Positions 13,317 through 19,121 of a DNA stretch of 19,121 bases are shown in pieces. The translations under genes and the position numbers were made by a program. The DNA is from an uncultured Candidatus Saccharibacteria bacterium. Lineage in GTDB: Bacteria; Patescibacteriota; Saccharimonadia; Saccharimonadales; Saccharimonadaceae. The stretch covers positions 1-19,121 of the forward strand of contig CALEGA010000036.1 of NCBI GenBank assembly GCA_937876715.1. Direction: 5' to 3'. Each line of letters opens with the position of its first letter. The first letter of the stretch is position 1. The notes beneath the pieces were generated by a model, which had not been told where the DNA came from, did no database searches, and worked only from the letters and a program-made list of their open reading frames with translations.

Positions 13317-15197
13317 ATGAATGCAAGCGAAATCCGTCAAAAATTTTTAGAATTTCAAGAATCTAAGGGACACAAAGTCATCGCTCCCGCTCCGCTCGTG
13401 CTGGAAAACGACCCCACCACCCTCTTTACCGGCTCCGGTATGCAACCTCTCCTTCGCTATTTATTGGGCGAAAAGCACCCCGACGGCACCAGATTGACGG
13501 ACTCCCAACCTTGCCTCCGGCTTCAAGACATCGAGGACGTCGGCGACCCGCGCCACACCACTGTTTTCGAAATGCTCGGCAACTGGTCGCTCGGCGACTA
13601 CTTCAAAAAAGAACAAATCGAAAACTACTTCGAATTTTTGACCAAAGTGATCGGTCTTGACCCTGAAAAAATCTTCGTCACCTGCTTCATTGGCTCTGAA
13701 AAATACGGCATCCCGAAGGACGAAGAAGCGGCAAAAATCTGGCAATCCGTCTTCGAAAAAGCCGGCGTCGAAGCAAAAATCGTCGATCTCGACACTGCTG
13801 AAAACGGCGACAAACGGGGAATTAAGCCAGGCGAACGCATTTTCTTCTACAACGACAAAGAAAACTGGTGGTCTCGCGGTGGCGGTATCGAAACTACGCC
13901 AATCGGCGACCCCTGCGGTCCTGATTCTGAAGTCTTCTACGACTTCGGCGAAGATAAACAAGATGTCGCCAAATTCGGCAAGTCCCACCCCGCCTCCGAC
14001 GGCGCTCGCTTTATGGAAATCGGCAACCAAGTCTTTATGCAGTATCGCCGCAACGAAGACGGCAGCTTCTCTGAGCTCGAACATAAAAACGTCGATTTCG
14101 GCGGCGGTCTCGAACGCCTCTGCGCGGCGCAAATGGGCAGCTTTGACGTCTTCAAAATCTCGCTTATGCAGCCCATTATCAAAAAGCTCGAAGAACTCTC
14201 CGGCAAATCTTACGAAAACAACACCGACGAAATGCGCATTATCTGCGACCACCTCCGCGGCGCTTATCTCCTCGCCGCCCAAGGTTTAAGCCCATCCAAC
14301 AAGGCTCAGGGGTACGCTTTGCGTCGTCTCATTCGCCGTGCTATCCTGAAAGCACTCGACCTCGGCATCGCCCAAGACTTCCTCAAAGAAACCATCTCCC
14401 CCATCGAAAGCGAATATAACTCTCTCCCCGATAGCATCCTCACTAACCGCGACCACGCCCTCGAAATCTTGGAAAAAGAAGAACGCGCTTTCCGCCATAC
14501 CTTAAATAAGGGCTTGAAAGAGCTTGAAAAAATTGTCAGAAAACAAGAAATCATCACCGGTCAAGACATCTTCAAACTCCAAGACACCTACGGCTTCCCC
14601 TATGAAATCTCCATCGAAGAAATCTTCCGCCAAAATCTCAAACTTTCCGACCATTACAAAGAAGAATTCGACAAGGCATTAGAGGAACAACGCGAACGCA
14701 GCAAAACCGCCTCGAAAGGTATGTTTAAAGGCGGTCTCGAAGACCACGGCGAACAAACCACTAAATACCACACTGCCACCCACCTCTGTCTCGCCGCTCT
14801 CCAAAAACATATTGCGAGCGACATCTGCCAAAAAGGTAGCAACATCACGGCGGACCGTATGCGCTTCGACTTCAACTGTGACCATAAACTCACGCCCGAA
14901 GAGATTAAAACCGTAGAAGACCAAGTGAACGCGTGGATCAAAGCCGACCTCCCCATCGTCTTCGCCGAATATGACAAAGCATACGCTAAAAACACTCTGA
15001 AAGCCCACGGTCAATTCTGGGATAAATACCCTGAAAAACTCAAAGTCTATACTATCGGCGACTTCGACAACCCTATCTCCCGCGAAGTTTGCGGCGGTCC
15101 TCATGTCGAACATACCGGCGTCCTCGGTCACTTCAAAATCCAAAAAGAAGAATCCAGCTCCGCCGGCGTTCGCCGCATCAAGGCAATTCTTGAGTAA
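13317..15197 (+). CDS. alaS: Alanyl-tRNA synthetase lacking the C-terminal C-Ala domain
   Basis: The protein (626 residues) charges tRNA(Ala). The class II catalytic core is intact: FTGSGMQPLLRYLLG, LRLQDIEDVGDPRHTTVFEMLGNWSLGDYF, then DFGGGLERL. The tRNA-recognition helical region is followed by a complete editing (SAD) domain with zinc/editing ligands H485 and H489 (HTATH) and C592 and H596 (CGGPH), ending at SAGVRRIKAILE. In Escherichia coli (876 residues) a DHHA1/C-Ala domain follows this point; here TAA comes at once. The downstream promoter and gene leave no room for it, so this is an architecture, not a frameshift. The central region is also about 80 residues shorter than in E. coli. 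Reduced synthetases are plausible in small-genome CPR bacteria, but C-Ala normally helps tRNA binding and editing. Confidence 0.96.
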   Translation: MNASEIRQKFLEFQESKGHKVIAPAPLVLENDPTTLFTGSGMQPLLRYLLGEKHPDGTRLTDSQPCLRLQDIEDVGDPRHTTVFEMLGNWSLGDYFKKEQIENYFEFLTKVIGLDPEKIFVTCFIGSEKYGIPKDEEAAKIWQSVFEKAGVEAKIVDLDTAENGDKRGIKPGERIFFYNDKENWWSRGGGIETTPIGDPCGPDSEVFYDFGEDKQDVAKFGKSHPASDGARFMEIGNQVFMQYRRNEDGSFSELEHKNVDFGGGLERLCAAQMGSFDVFKISLMQPIIKKLEELSGKSYENNTDEMRIICDHLRGAYLLAAQGLSPSNKAQGYALRRLIRRAILKALDLGIAQDFLKETISPIESEYNSLPDSILTNRDHALEILEKEERAFRHTLNKGLKELEKIVRKQEIITGQDIFKLQDTYGFPYEISIEEIFRQNLKLSDHYKEEFDKALEEQRERSKTASKGMFKGGLEDHGEQTTKYHTATHLCLAALQKHIASDICQKGSNITADRMRFDFNCDHKLTPEEIKTVEDQVNAWIKADLPIVFAEYDKAYAKNTLKAHGQFWDKYPEKLKVYTIGDFDNPISREVCGGPHVEHTGVLGHFKIQKEESSSAGVRRIKAILE

Positions 15198-15218
15198 TCT
15201 AAAAGCTCGTGCTATAAT
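15190..15218 (+). promoter_or_regulatory. Promoter of the ftsA-like gene
   Basis: TTGAGT (15190-15195) is formed by the last sense codons and stop of alaS; 17 bases later comes TATAAT at 15213-15218, preceded by TGC. The ATG at 15225 is six bases downstream, so the transcript is predicted to be leaderless. Confidence 0.8.
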
Positions 15219-15235
15219 AATGGCATGAGCTTTTT
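15201..15235 (+). terminator. Dyad overlapping the alaS terminator, ftsA-like -10 box and start codon
   Basis: AAAAGCTCGTGC (15201-15212) pairs with GCATGAGCTTTT (15223-15234) over 12 positions (11 Watson-Crick, one G-T), leaving TATAATAATG as loop and a T-run to 15235. As RNA from alaS this is a plausible intrinsic terminator. As DNA it is a dyad centred on the -10 box. The right arm holds the ATG and first codons of the ftsA-like gene. Confidence 0.6.
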
Positions 15236-16559
15236 GAACAAGCTTCCGAAATTACCCGAAAGCTCCGAAAAAACCGAGCAAAAATCCACGCTCCTCGCCT
15301 TAGATATTGGCACGAGCTTTGTTAAGTGCGTCCTCGCTCAACCCGTTGACAAAGATAAGCCCGATAAGGCACTCAAGTTCAAAAAGACCCTCCCCTCCGG
15401 CAGGTTAAAAATCCTCGGCTCCGCCAAAGCGCCCGAATCTCCAGGCAACATCAAAGACGGTCGCATCGCTGACATCCAAGGCGTCGTCGCCTCTTGCGAA
15501 AAGGCGCTCGCTAAACTCGAAGCACAAACCGGCGAACGCGCCAGCGCCGTCGTCATTGGCGTCTCCGGCGAACAAATCAAAAGCAAAACCTCCACCATCC
15601 GCTACCGCCGCGACACGCCGAATAAACCCATCACTAACGCCGAGCTTGAAGAATTATTAAAGAAAATCGAAAAACGCAACCTCGAAAAACTTAAAGCCGA
15701 ACTCTCCCTCGAGACCGACAATCCCGAAGTTGACTTAAACCTCATCAACTCCGCCGTCGTCTCCATCTCAATCGACGGCTACCGCATCAATAACCCCGTT
15801 GGCTTCCGCGGTGCCGAAGTTTTGATCGAGTATTACACCGCTTTCGCGCCCAACGTCGTTGTTTCCGCTGCCGAAAAAGTCTGCGCCGAACTCGAACTCG
15901 AACTTTTGACGCTTGTCGTCGAGCCTTTCGCCGTTTCACGCGCCTGCCTCGGCGACGATGTTGACGTCGATTTCTCTGCCGTTTTGATTGATGTCGGCGC
16001 CGGCAAAACTGGCATCGCCGTCGTCGATTCGGGCGACATCTGCGGTACTAAAATGTTCAACATCGGCGGCAACTCTTTCACCCGCCAACTTTCCGAATCC
16101 CTCAGCCTCACGCCCAAGCGCGCCGAACTTCTCAAGCTCAACCTCGACGACGACTCGAAACTCTCCGACTCCACCATCACCAAGGCTTCCGCCGCCATCG
16201 AACGCAGCCTCTCCGTCTGGCTTGCCGGCGCCTCGCTCGCCCTCGAGGAATTTAAAAACATCGAACCTCTCCCCGCCGACATCTTCCTCTCCGGCGGCAG
16301 CAGCAACCTCGTCACTCTCCAAGAAACCCTCGCCCTCTCCGATTGGTATCGAGACTTGCCGTTCTCTAAGCGCCCGCTCATTCATCTCCTCGACCCGTCC
16401 TCCCTCCCTGACTTTATTATGCCGGAAGAAGACACCGAAAAACTCGACGCTTCGTTCGTCGTCTGTCTTGGTTTGCTGCGCGTCGCCGTTGACACTCTCC
16501 TTGCCTCCCCCGACAAGACCGGCCTCAAAGCCAAACTTTCGAAACTTCTAAGCCACTAA
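15225..16559 (+). CDS. FtsA-like actin-fold cell-division/membrane-tether protein
   Basis: The 444-residue ATPase-fold protein resembles FtsA, which links FtsZ filaments to the membrane. LLALDIGTSFVK (about 24-34) is the phosphate-1 motif. NIKDGRIADIQG, VVIGVSGEQIKS and ISIDGYRINNPVGFRG correspond to the FtsA 1A and SHS2 (1C) regions; VLIDVGAGKTGIAV (near 255) is phosphate-2; and IGGNSFTRQLSESL follows. A Gly-rich ILSGGSS-type motif (FLSGGSSNL) is near 365. The C-terminus, GLKAKLSKLLSH, could be the short amphipathic membrane-targeting helix typical of FtsA. PilM is the main alternative, as it shares the fold; the SHS2 match favours FtsA. FtsZ is not in the window. Its promoter and start lie inside the dyad after alaS. 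Confidence 0.82.
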   Translation: MSFLNKLPKLPESSEKTEQKSTLLALDIGTSFVKCVLAQPVDKDKPDKALKFKKTLPSGRLKILGSAKAPESPGNIKDGRIADIQGVVASCEKALAKLEAQTGERASAVVIGVSGEQIKSKTSTIRYRRDTPNKPITNAELEELLKKIEKRNLEKLKAELSLETDNPEVDLNLINSAVVSISIDGYRINNPVGFRGAEVLIEYYTAFAPNVVVSAAEKVCAELELELLTLVVEPFAVSRACLGDDVDVDFSAVLIDVGAGKTGIAVVDSGDICGTKMFNIGGNSFTRQLSESLSLTPKRAELLKLNLDDDSKLSDSTITKASAAIERSLSVWLAGASLALEEFKNIEPLPADIFLSGGSSNLVTLQETLALSDWYRDLPFSKRPLIHLLDPSSLPDFIMPEEDTEKLDASFVVCLGLLRVAVDTLLASPDKTGLKAKLSKLLSH

Positions 16560-16586
16560 AAACAACCATATCTAAAGCTTATTAAA

Positions 16587-16605
16587 GCGCGGTCGCAACC
16601 CGCGC
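16587..16605 (-). terminator. Probable terminator of the minus-strand pseudouridine synthase gene
   Basis: GCGCGG (16587-16592) pairs with CCGCGC (16600-16605) over a 7-base loop. On the minus strand it lies six bases after the stop of the synthase gene and is followed by TTTAAT, a weak T-tract; on the plus strand A bases follow, so it does not serve the ftsA-like gene. Confidence 0.5.
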
Positions 16606-16610
16606 AAAAA

Positions 16611-17348
16611 TTACGCTTCTACCTCTGTAAAACAGCCTTTTTTCAACTCCCCTAAATTGTACTTCCCAAAACTCACCCGATGCAGCTTCTTAACCTCATA
16701 GCCAAGCGCGCTAAACGTCCGCCGAATCTGTCGATTTCGCCCCTCGTGCATCTCCACTTCAAACCCTCGCCGGTCGGTTTCGCGCAGCCGCGTCAAACCA
16801 AGTTTCGACACGCCGTCCGGCAGTTGCACGCCAAAATCCGCAATCATCTGCTGATGCAACGGTTCCAGCTCGCGATTCAATTCAACGTGATAAACTTTCG
16901 TCTTCACAAACTTCGGATGCGTCATTTGGTAAGCAAAATCACCATCATTCGTGAACAAAATCAAGCCCGACGAATCTTTGTCGAGCCGTCCAACTGTCTT
17001 CAACTTCTGATATTTTTCCGGCAAAAGCTCATAAATCGTCGGCGTCTCCCCCTGTCGCTTCCGCGAACAAACATATCCGACCGGCTTATTCATCATAAGA
17101 TAAACATAATTATTCTCAAACGCCACTTCTTCATCACCAAGCTTCACGCGCGACGAAGCGTCGATCCGCGTTCCGAGCACGGCGACTTTATCATCTACCG
17201 AAATTTTCCCATCCGCAATCAAATCGTCTGCTTCGCGACGAGAAATCCCAAGCCTTTCGGCGAGAAATTTATTGAGCCGGAGCGGCTGGAGCTGCGGGCG
17301 CGACGGGAGCTGGCTGCTCTGGGACAACGGGTGCTGCTGGTTGGACAT
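16611..17348 (-). CDS. RsuA/RluB-family 16S/23S rRNA pseudouridine synthase
   Basis: The 245-residue protein has an S4 RNA-binding domain (about 24-72, RLNKFLAERLGISRREADDLI) and a pseudouridine synthase domain with YLMMNKPVGYVCS (83-95) and the catalytic D123 in GRLDKDSSGLILFTNDG. EGRNRQIRRTFSALGYEVKKLHR is the typical C-terminal motif. It converts a specific rRNA uridine to pseudouridine; RsuA versus RluB/RluE specificity cannot be set by eye. The start is ATG 17348 with AAGGAG (17360-17355 on the minus strand) six bases upstream, which is convincing. The first 27 codons therefore overlap the 3' end of the response regulator gene in another frame, giving the enzyme a Gln/Ser/Pro N-terminal extension before S4. 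There is no alternative ATG before the S4 domain. Confidence 0.94.
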   Translation of the reverse strand: MSNQQHPLSQSSQLPSRPQLQPLRLNKFLAERLGISRREADDLIADGKISVDDKVAVLGTRIDASSRVKLGDEEVAFENNYVYLMMNKPVGYVCSRKRQGETPTIYELLPEKYQKLKTVGRLDKDSSGLILFTNDGDFAYQMTHPKFVKTKVYHVELNRELEPLHQQMIADFGVQLPDGVSKLGLTRLRETDRRGFEVEMHEGRNRQIRRTFSALGYEVKKLHRVSFGKYNLGELKKGCFTEVEA

Positions 17349-18090
17349 TTGGTTCTCCTTGTGGAACTACGGGTTGCGGCGCCGGTGCGACGGTTGTCGG
17401 AGCTGGTTCTGGCGCAACTGGCGCTGGTGCGGGTACTGGTTGAGCTGGCATTTCCGGTGCCGGCGCTGCCTCGGGAACTGGTGGCACAGCTGGTGCGACC
17501 GGTGCCGCTGGCGCAGGCTGAGCCGGTGCTTCGGGAACCGGCACTGGAGCTACTGGCGCTTCAGGCGCAGGTGCGGGTGCTGGAGCAGCAGGTGCCGCTG
17601 GTGCGGGCGTAGCGACGGGCGCTGGCTCATCTGGCGCTACCACTGGCATTGGCACGCTCATTTGTTGGTCGGCAGGCACAGCTGGCGGTACTGGTGGCAT
17701 ATTTTGCACCGGCGCTCCCGCCGCACCGCCAAGCACTTCGTGCACGGCAGCAATCACATCTTCAATTCCGACTTGGCTCTTCACTAAATACTTATCCGCG
17801 CCAAGGTTCTCGCCTCGCTTTCGCTGGTCGTCAGATGACAGCGCGGTCATCATAATCACTTTAATATCTTTCGTCTCCGGCGTTGACCGCAAAATATCGA
17901 GCATATCAAACCCAGAAATCTTCGGCATCATTACGTCCGAAAGTACGAGATCCGGTCTCTCTTTCACGGCAAGCGCGAGCGCCTCTTCGCCGTCCCCCGC
18001 CGAAACCACTTCGTACCCCTCCGCGGTTAAACGAATCGAATATATCTCTCTCAAGCTTTGGTCATCTTCGACCACCATAATTTTTGTCAT
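17269..18090 (-). CDS. Response regulator: receiver domain with long Ala/Pro-rich tail, no output domain
   Basis: Residues 1-120 form a CheY-like receiver domain: acidic D9/D10, phospho-acceptor D52 in LVLSDVMMP, T82 in MMTALSS, K104 in KYLVKS. All switch residues are present. Residues 122-273 are almost only Ala, Pro, Val, Gln and Glu (repeated PAAP, APAP and VAP units), presumably disordered. There is no DNA-binding or enzymatic output domain, so signalling probably works by protein contacts. The SD AGGAAGG stands just before ATG 18090, 26 bases after the stop of the kinase gene, so they are very likely cotranscribed cognates. A TATAAT on the minus strand (18115-18110) could be an internal promoter. 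The 3' end contains the SD and start of the pseudouridine synthase. Confidence 0.92.
   Translation of the reverse strand: MTKIMVVEDDQSLREIYSIRLTAEGYEVVSAGDGEEALALAVKERPDLVLSDVMMPKISGFDMLDILRSTPETKDIKVIMMTALSSDDQRKRGENLGADKYLVKSQVGIEDVIAAVHEVLGGAAGAPVQNMPPVPPAVPADQQMSVPMPVVAPDEPAPVATPAPAAPAAPAPAPAPEAPVAPVPVPEAPAQPAPAAPVAPAVPPVPEAAPAPEMPAQPVPAPAPVAPEPAPTTVAPAPQPVVPQGEPNVQPAAPVVPEQPAPVAPAAPAAPAQ
17290..17700 (-). repeat. Low-complexity Ala/Pro-coding repeat region
   Basis: The DNA is an irregular array of GCN and CCN codons in the response regulator tail, with many near-repeats of short units. The units are not of fixed length and have no spacers, so it is a coding low-complexity tract and not CRISPR. 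It is prone to in-frame expansion and contraction. Confidence 0.75.
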
Positions 18091-18109
18091 ATCTTCTTCC
18101 TTCCTCTAT

Positions 18110-18115
18110 ATTATA
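18110..18115 (-). promoter_or_regulatory. Possible internal -10 box before the response regulator
   Basis: TATAAT on the minus strand at 18115-18110, immediately after the kinase stop and 19 bases before the regulator ATG. No clear -35 was seen, so it may be only A/T-rich spacer. Confidence 0.3.
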
Positions 18116-18116
18116 T

Positions 18117-19121
18117 TTATTGTATTATATTTTGAGTATTTTGCATAGGTGGCGCTGGCGGCATTGGCGCTACCACAGGTTGCGCTACTGGCTGTTGCGC
18201 TACTGGTTGTTGTACGGGTTGCGTTGGCTGCAAGGTCGGTGCCGCTCCCACCGTCGGCATCACCGGTTGTTGATAAACCGGTGCCTGCGCCTGTTGCATC
18301 ATTGAATTCGGCACTACCATCGGCGGTACGTTCGCTGCTGGTGCAGCAGCCACCGGTGCCGCTGGTGCAACGGGTACTGTTGTAACGGCTGGTGCTGCTT
18401 GCGTCGAAGCCAAAACCGACGGGTCAAAGCTCGGCGCTGTCGCTACTGGCGCGCCCACGGTCGTCTGCGTCGCATTCTTCGTCATATCTTGCTCTGCAAA
18501 CGCCTGCACTGCTTTCTGATTCTGCTCGGCAATTTGCCTCTTCTCAAACTCTTCTGACGTCAACCGCGGCAGGGAAACATAAAATGTCGAGCCCTCGCCA
18601 AACGCGCTCTCCGCCCAAACTCGTCCAGCCATCGCTTCCACGCGCGCTTTTACAAGATAAAGCCCTAGGCCGGTCCCGCCCACCGTGCGCGTCTGCGAAT
18701 TGTCCGCGCGGTAAAACTTTTGGAAAATATGTTGCAAATCTTCGGCCGCAATCCCGATGCCGGTATCAGTCACGTTAATTAGCGCCCTATCGCCATCTCC
18801 CTGCACGTTCACCCATACTGCCCCGCCTTCTGGTGTGTATTTGATGGCGTTTTCTATCAAGTTTGCTAAAATCTCGCCTAAGAAATCTACATCGGCAAAG
18901 GTATACACTACCTGCTCAATCGACTTGCCGCCAGCAAAACGCTGACTCTTCATAGAATCGGCGCCAAAGCTATAGTTAAGATTTTTCTCCTTGAACTTCG
19001 GAATGTACTCGTCGGAAAACTTTTTCACGAAGCCAGTCAACTCCAGCGGCACCATGTGCGCATGAATGCGTTTGTCGTCCAGTTTCGTCACGTCGAGTAA
19101 ATCGCGGAACAAATTCCCCAG
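18117..19121 (-). CDS. Sensor histidine kinase, C-terminal part (5' end outside window), with Ala/Pro/Gln tail
   Basis: The frame is open from the window edge to TAA at 18117-18119, 334 residues. It begins in the second helix of the dimerisation domain (LFRDLLDVTKLDD), so the phospho-accepting His and any sensor domain lie outside. The HATPase domain has the N box LIENAIKYTP (about 88-97), the G1 box DTGIGI (119-124), the F box FQKFYRAD (133-140) and the G2 box GGTGLGL (148-154). All ATP-binding motifs are present, so it should be active. After a short helix, residues about 215-334 are low-complexity Ala, Pro, Val, Gln and Thr. A kinase carrying such a C-terminal tail is unusual, and its partner regulator has a similar one. 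A TTG near 19112 is internal, not a start. Confidence 0.92.
   Translation of the reverse strand: MGNLFRDLLDVTKLDDKRIHAHMVPLELTGFVKKFSDEYIPKFKEKNLNYSFGADSMKSQRFAGGKSIEQVVYTFADVDFLGEILANLIENAIKYTPEGGAVWVNVQGDGDRALINVTDTGIGIAAEDLQHIFQKFYRADNSQTRTVGGTGLGLYLVKARVEAMAGRVWAESAFGEGSTFYVSLPRLTSEEFEKRQIAEQNQKAVQAFAEQDMTKNATQTTVGAPVATAPSFDPSVLASTQAAPAVTTVPVAPAAPVAAAPAANVPPMVVPNSMMQQAQAPVYQQPVMPTVGAAPTLQPTQPVQQPVAQQPVAQPVVAPMPPAPPMQNTQNIIQ
18125..18445 (-). repeat. Low-complexity Ala/Pro/Gln-coding tract in the kinase tail
   Basis: Degenerate short coding repeats, including successive PVQQPVAQQPVAQPVV units near the C-terminus. They are similar in kind to the tract in the response regulator gene but richer in Gln and Thr, so the two are probably not recent duplicates. 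Confidence 0.6.

Noticed and set aside
16680..17612. 310-codon plus-strand frame over the pseudouridine synthase and regulator tail
   Set aside because: It is opposite two well-supported genes, is of low complexity in its second half, and has no promoter or SD.
17272..17787. Trp/Arg/Cys-rich open frame on the plus strand
   Set aside because: It is antisense to GCN/CCN repeats of the regulator tail, and such repeats automatically yield open Trp/Arg/Gly frames.
17290..18445. Repetitive DNA as a possible CRISPR array or VNTR
   Set aside because: The units are irregular Ala/Pro codons in frame with real proteins, without constant repeats or spacers and without cas genes.

Overview
The window reads as a compact bacterial chromosome segment, most likely from the Patescibacteria/CPR and probably a Candidatus Saccharibacteria relative. 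The support is indirect: very short intergenic gaps, small conserved unknown proteins next to tatD, an alanyl-tRNA synthetase without its C-terminal domain, standard stop usage (TGA ends tatD and the coiled-coil gene), strong preference for C-ending codons, and many genes with an extended -10 box (TGnTATAAT) ending only 6-8 bases before the ATG with no Shine-Dalgarno (SD), the signature of leaderless mRNAs. No rRNA or marker here fixes the phylum.

Layout on the plus strand: the tail of an unknown gene (1-123); typA (138-1949); an unknown protein X1 (2048-2686) behind a leader with a mini-ORF; tatD and two small unknown genes (2765-3985); a membrane-anchored unknown (4006-4542); a cysteine desulfurase overlapping mnmA (4559-6779), a sulfur relay for tRNA 2-thiouridine; an orphan nucleotidyltransferase-fold gene (6856-7233); a surface leucine-rich-repeat protein (7384-8598) whose promoter has a run of 12 G in its spacer; and a three-gene unit of N-terminally anchored exported proteins (PstS-like, RsiV/DUF3298-like, coiled-coil; 8682-12508).

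Convergent to this, on the minus strand, lies X2 (12580-13179), a distant paralog of X1. Divergent from X2 on the plus strand are alaS (13317-15197) and an ftsA-like gene (15225-16559), separated by a dyad that looks like the alaS terminator and also contains the ftsA -10 box and start codon. The right end is a minus-strand set: a partial sensor histidine kinase, a response regulator (both with long Ala/Pro-rich tails) and an RsuA/RluB-type pseudouridine synthase whose start lies inside the regulator gene in another frame.

Two modes of translation initiation are visible. Housekeeping genes (typA, tatD, cysteine desulfurase, alaS, ftsA-like) look leaderless. Accessory or surface genes (X1, X2, nucleotidyltransferase, LRR protein, PstS-like operon) have 5' leaders with SD sequences, and three of those leaders contain mini-ORFs. 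The strongest novelty candidates are the poly-G phase-variable promoter of the LRR surface protein, the X1/X2 family with its leader mini-ORFs, and the alaS/ftsA junction. No stretch over 300 bases lacks a gene, and I saw no tRNA, rRNA, CRISPR array or insertion sequence.
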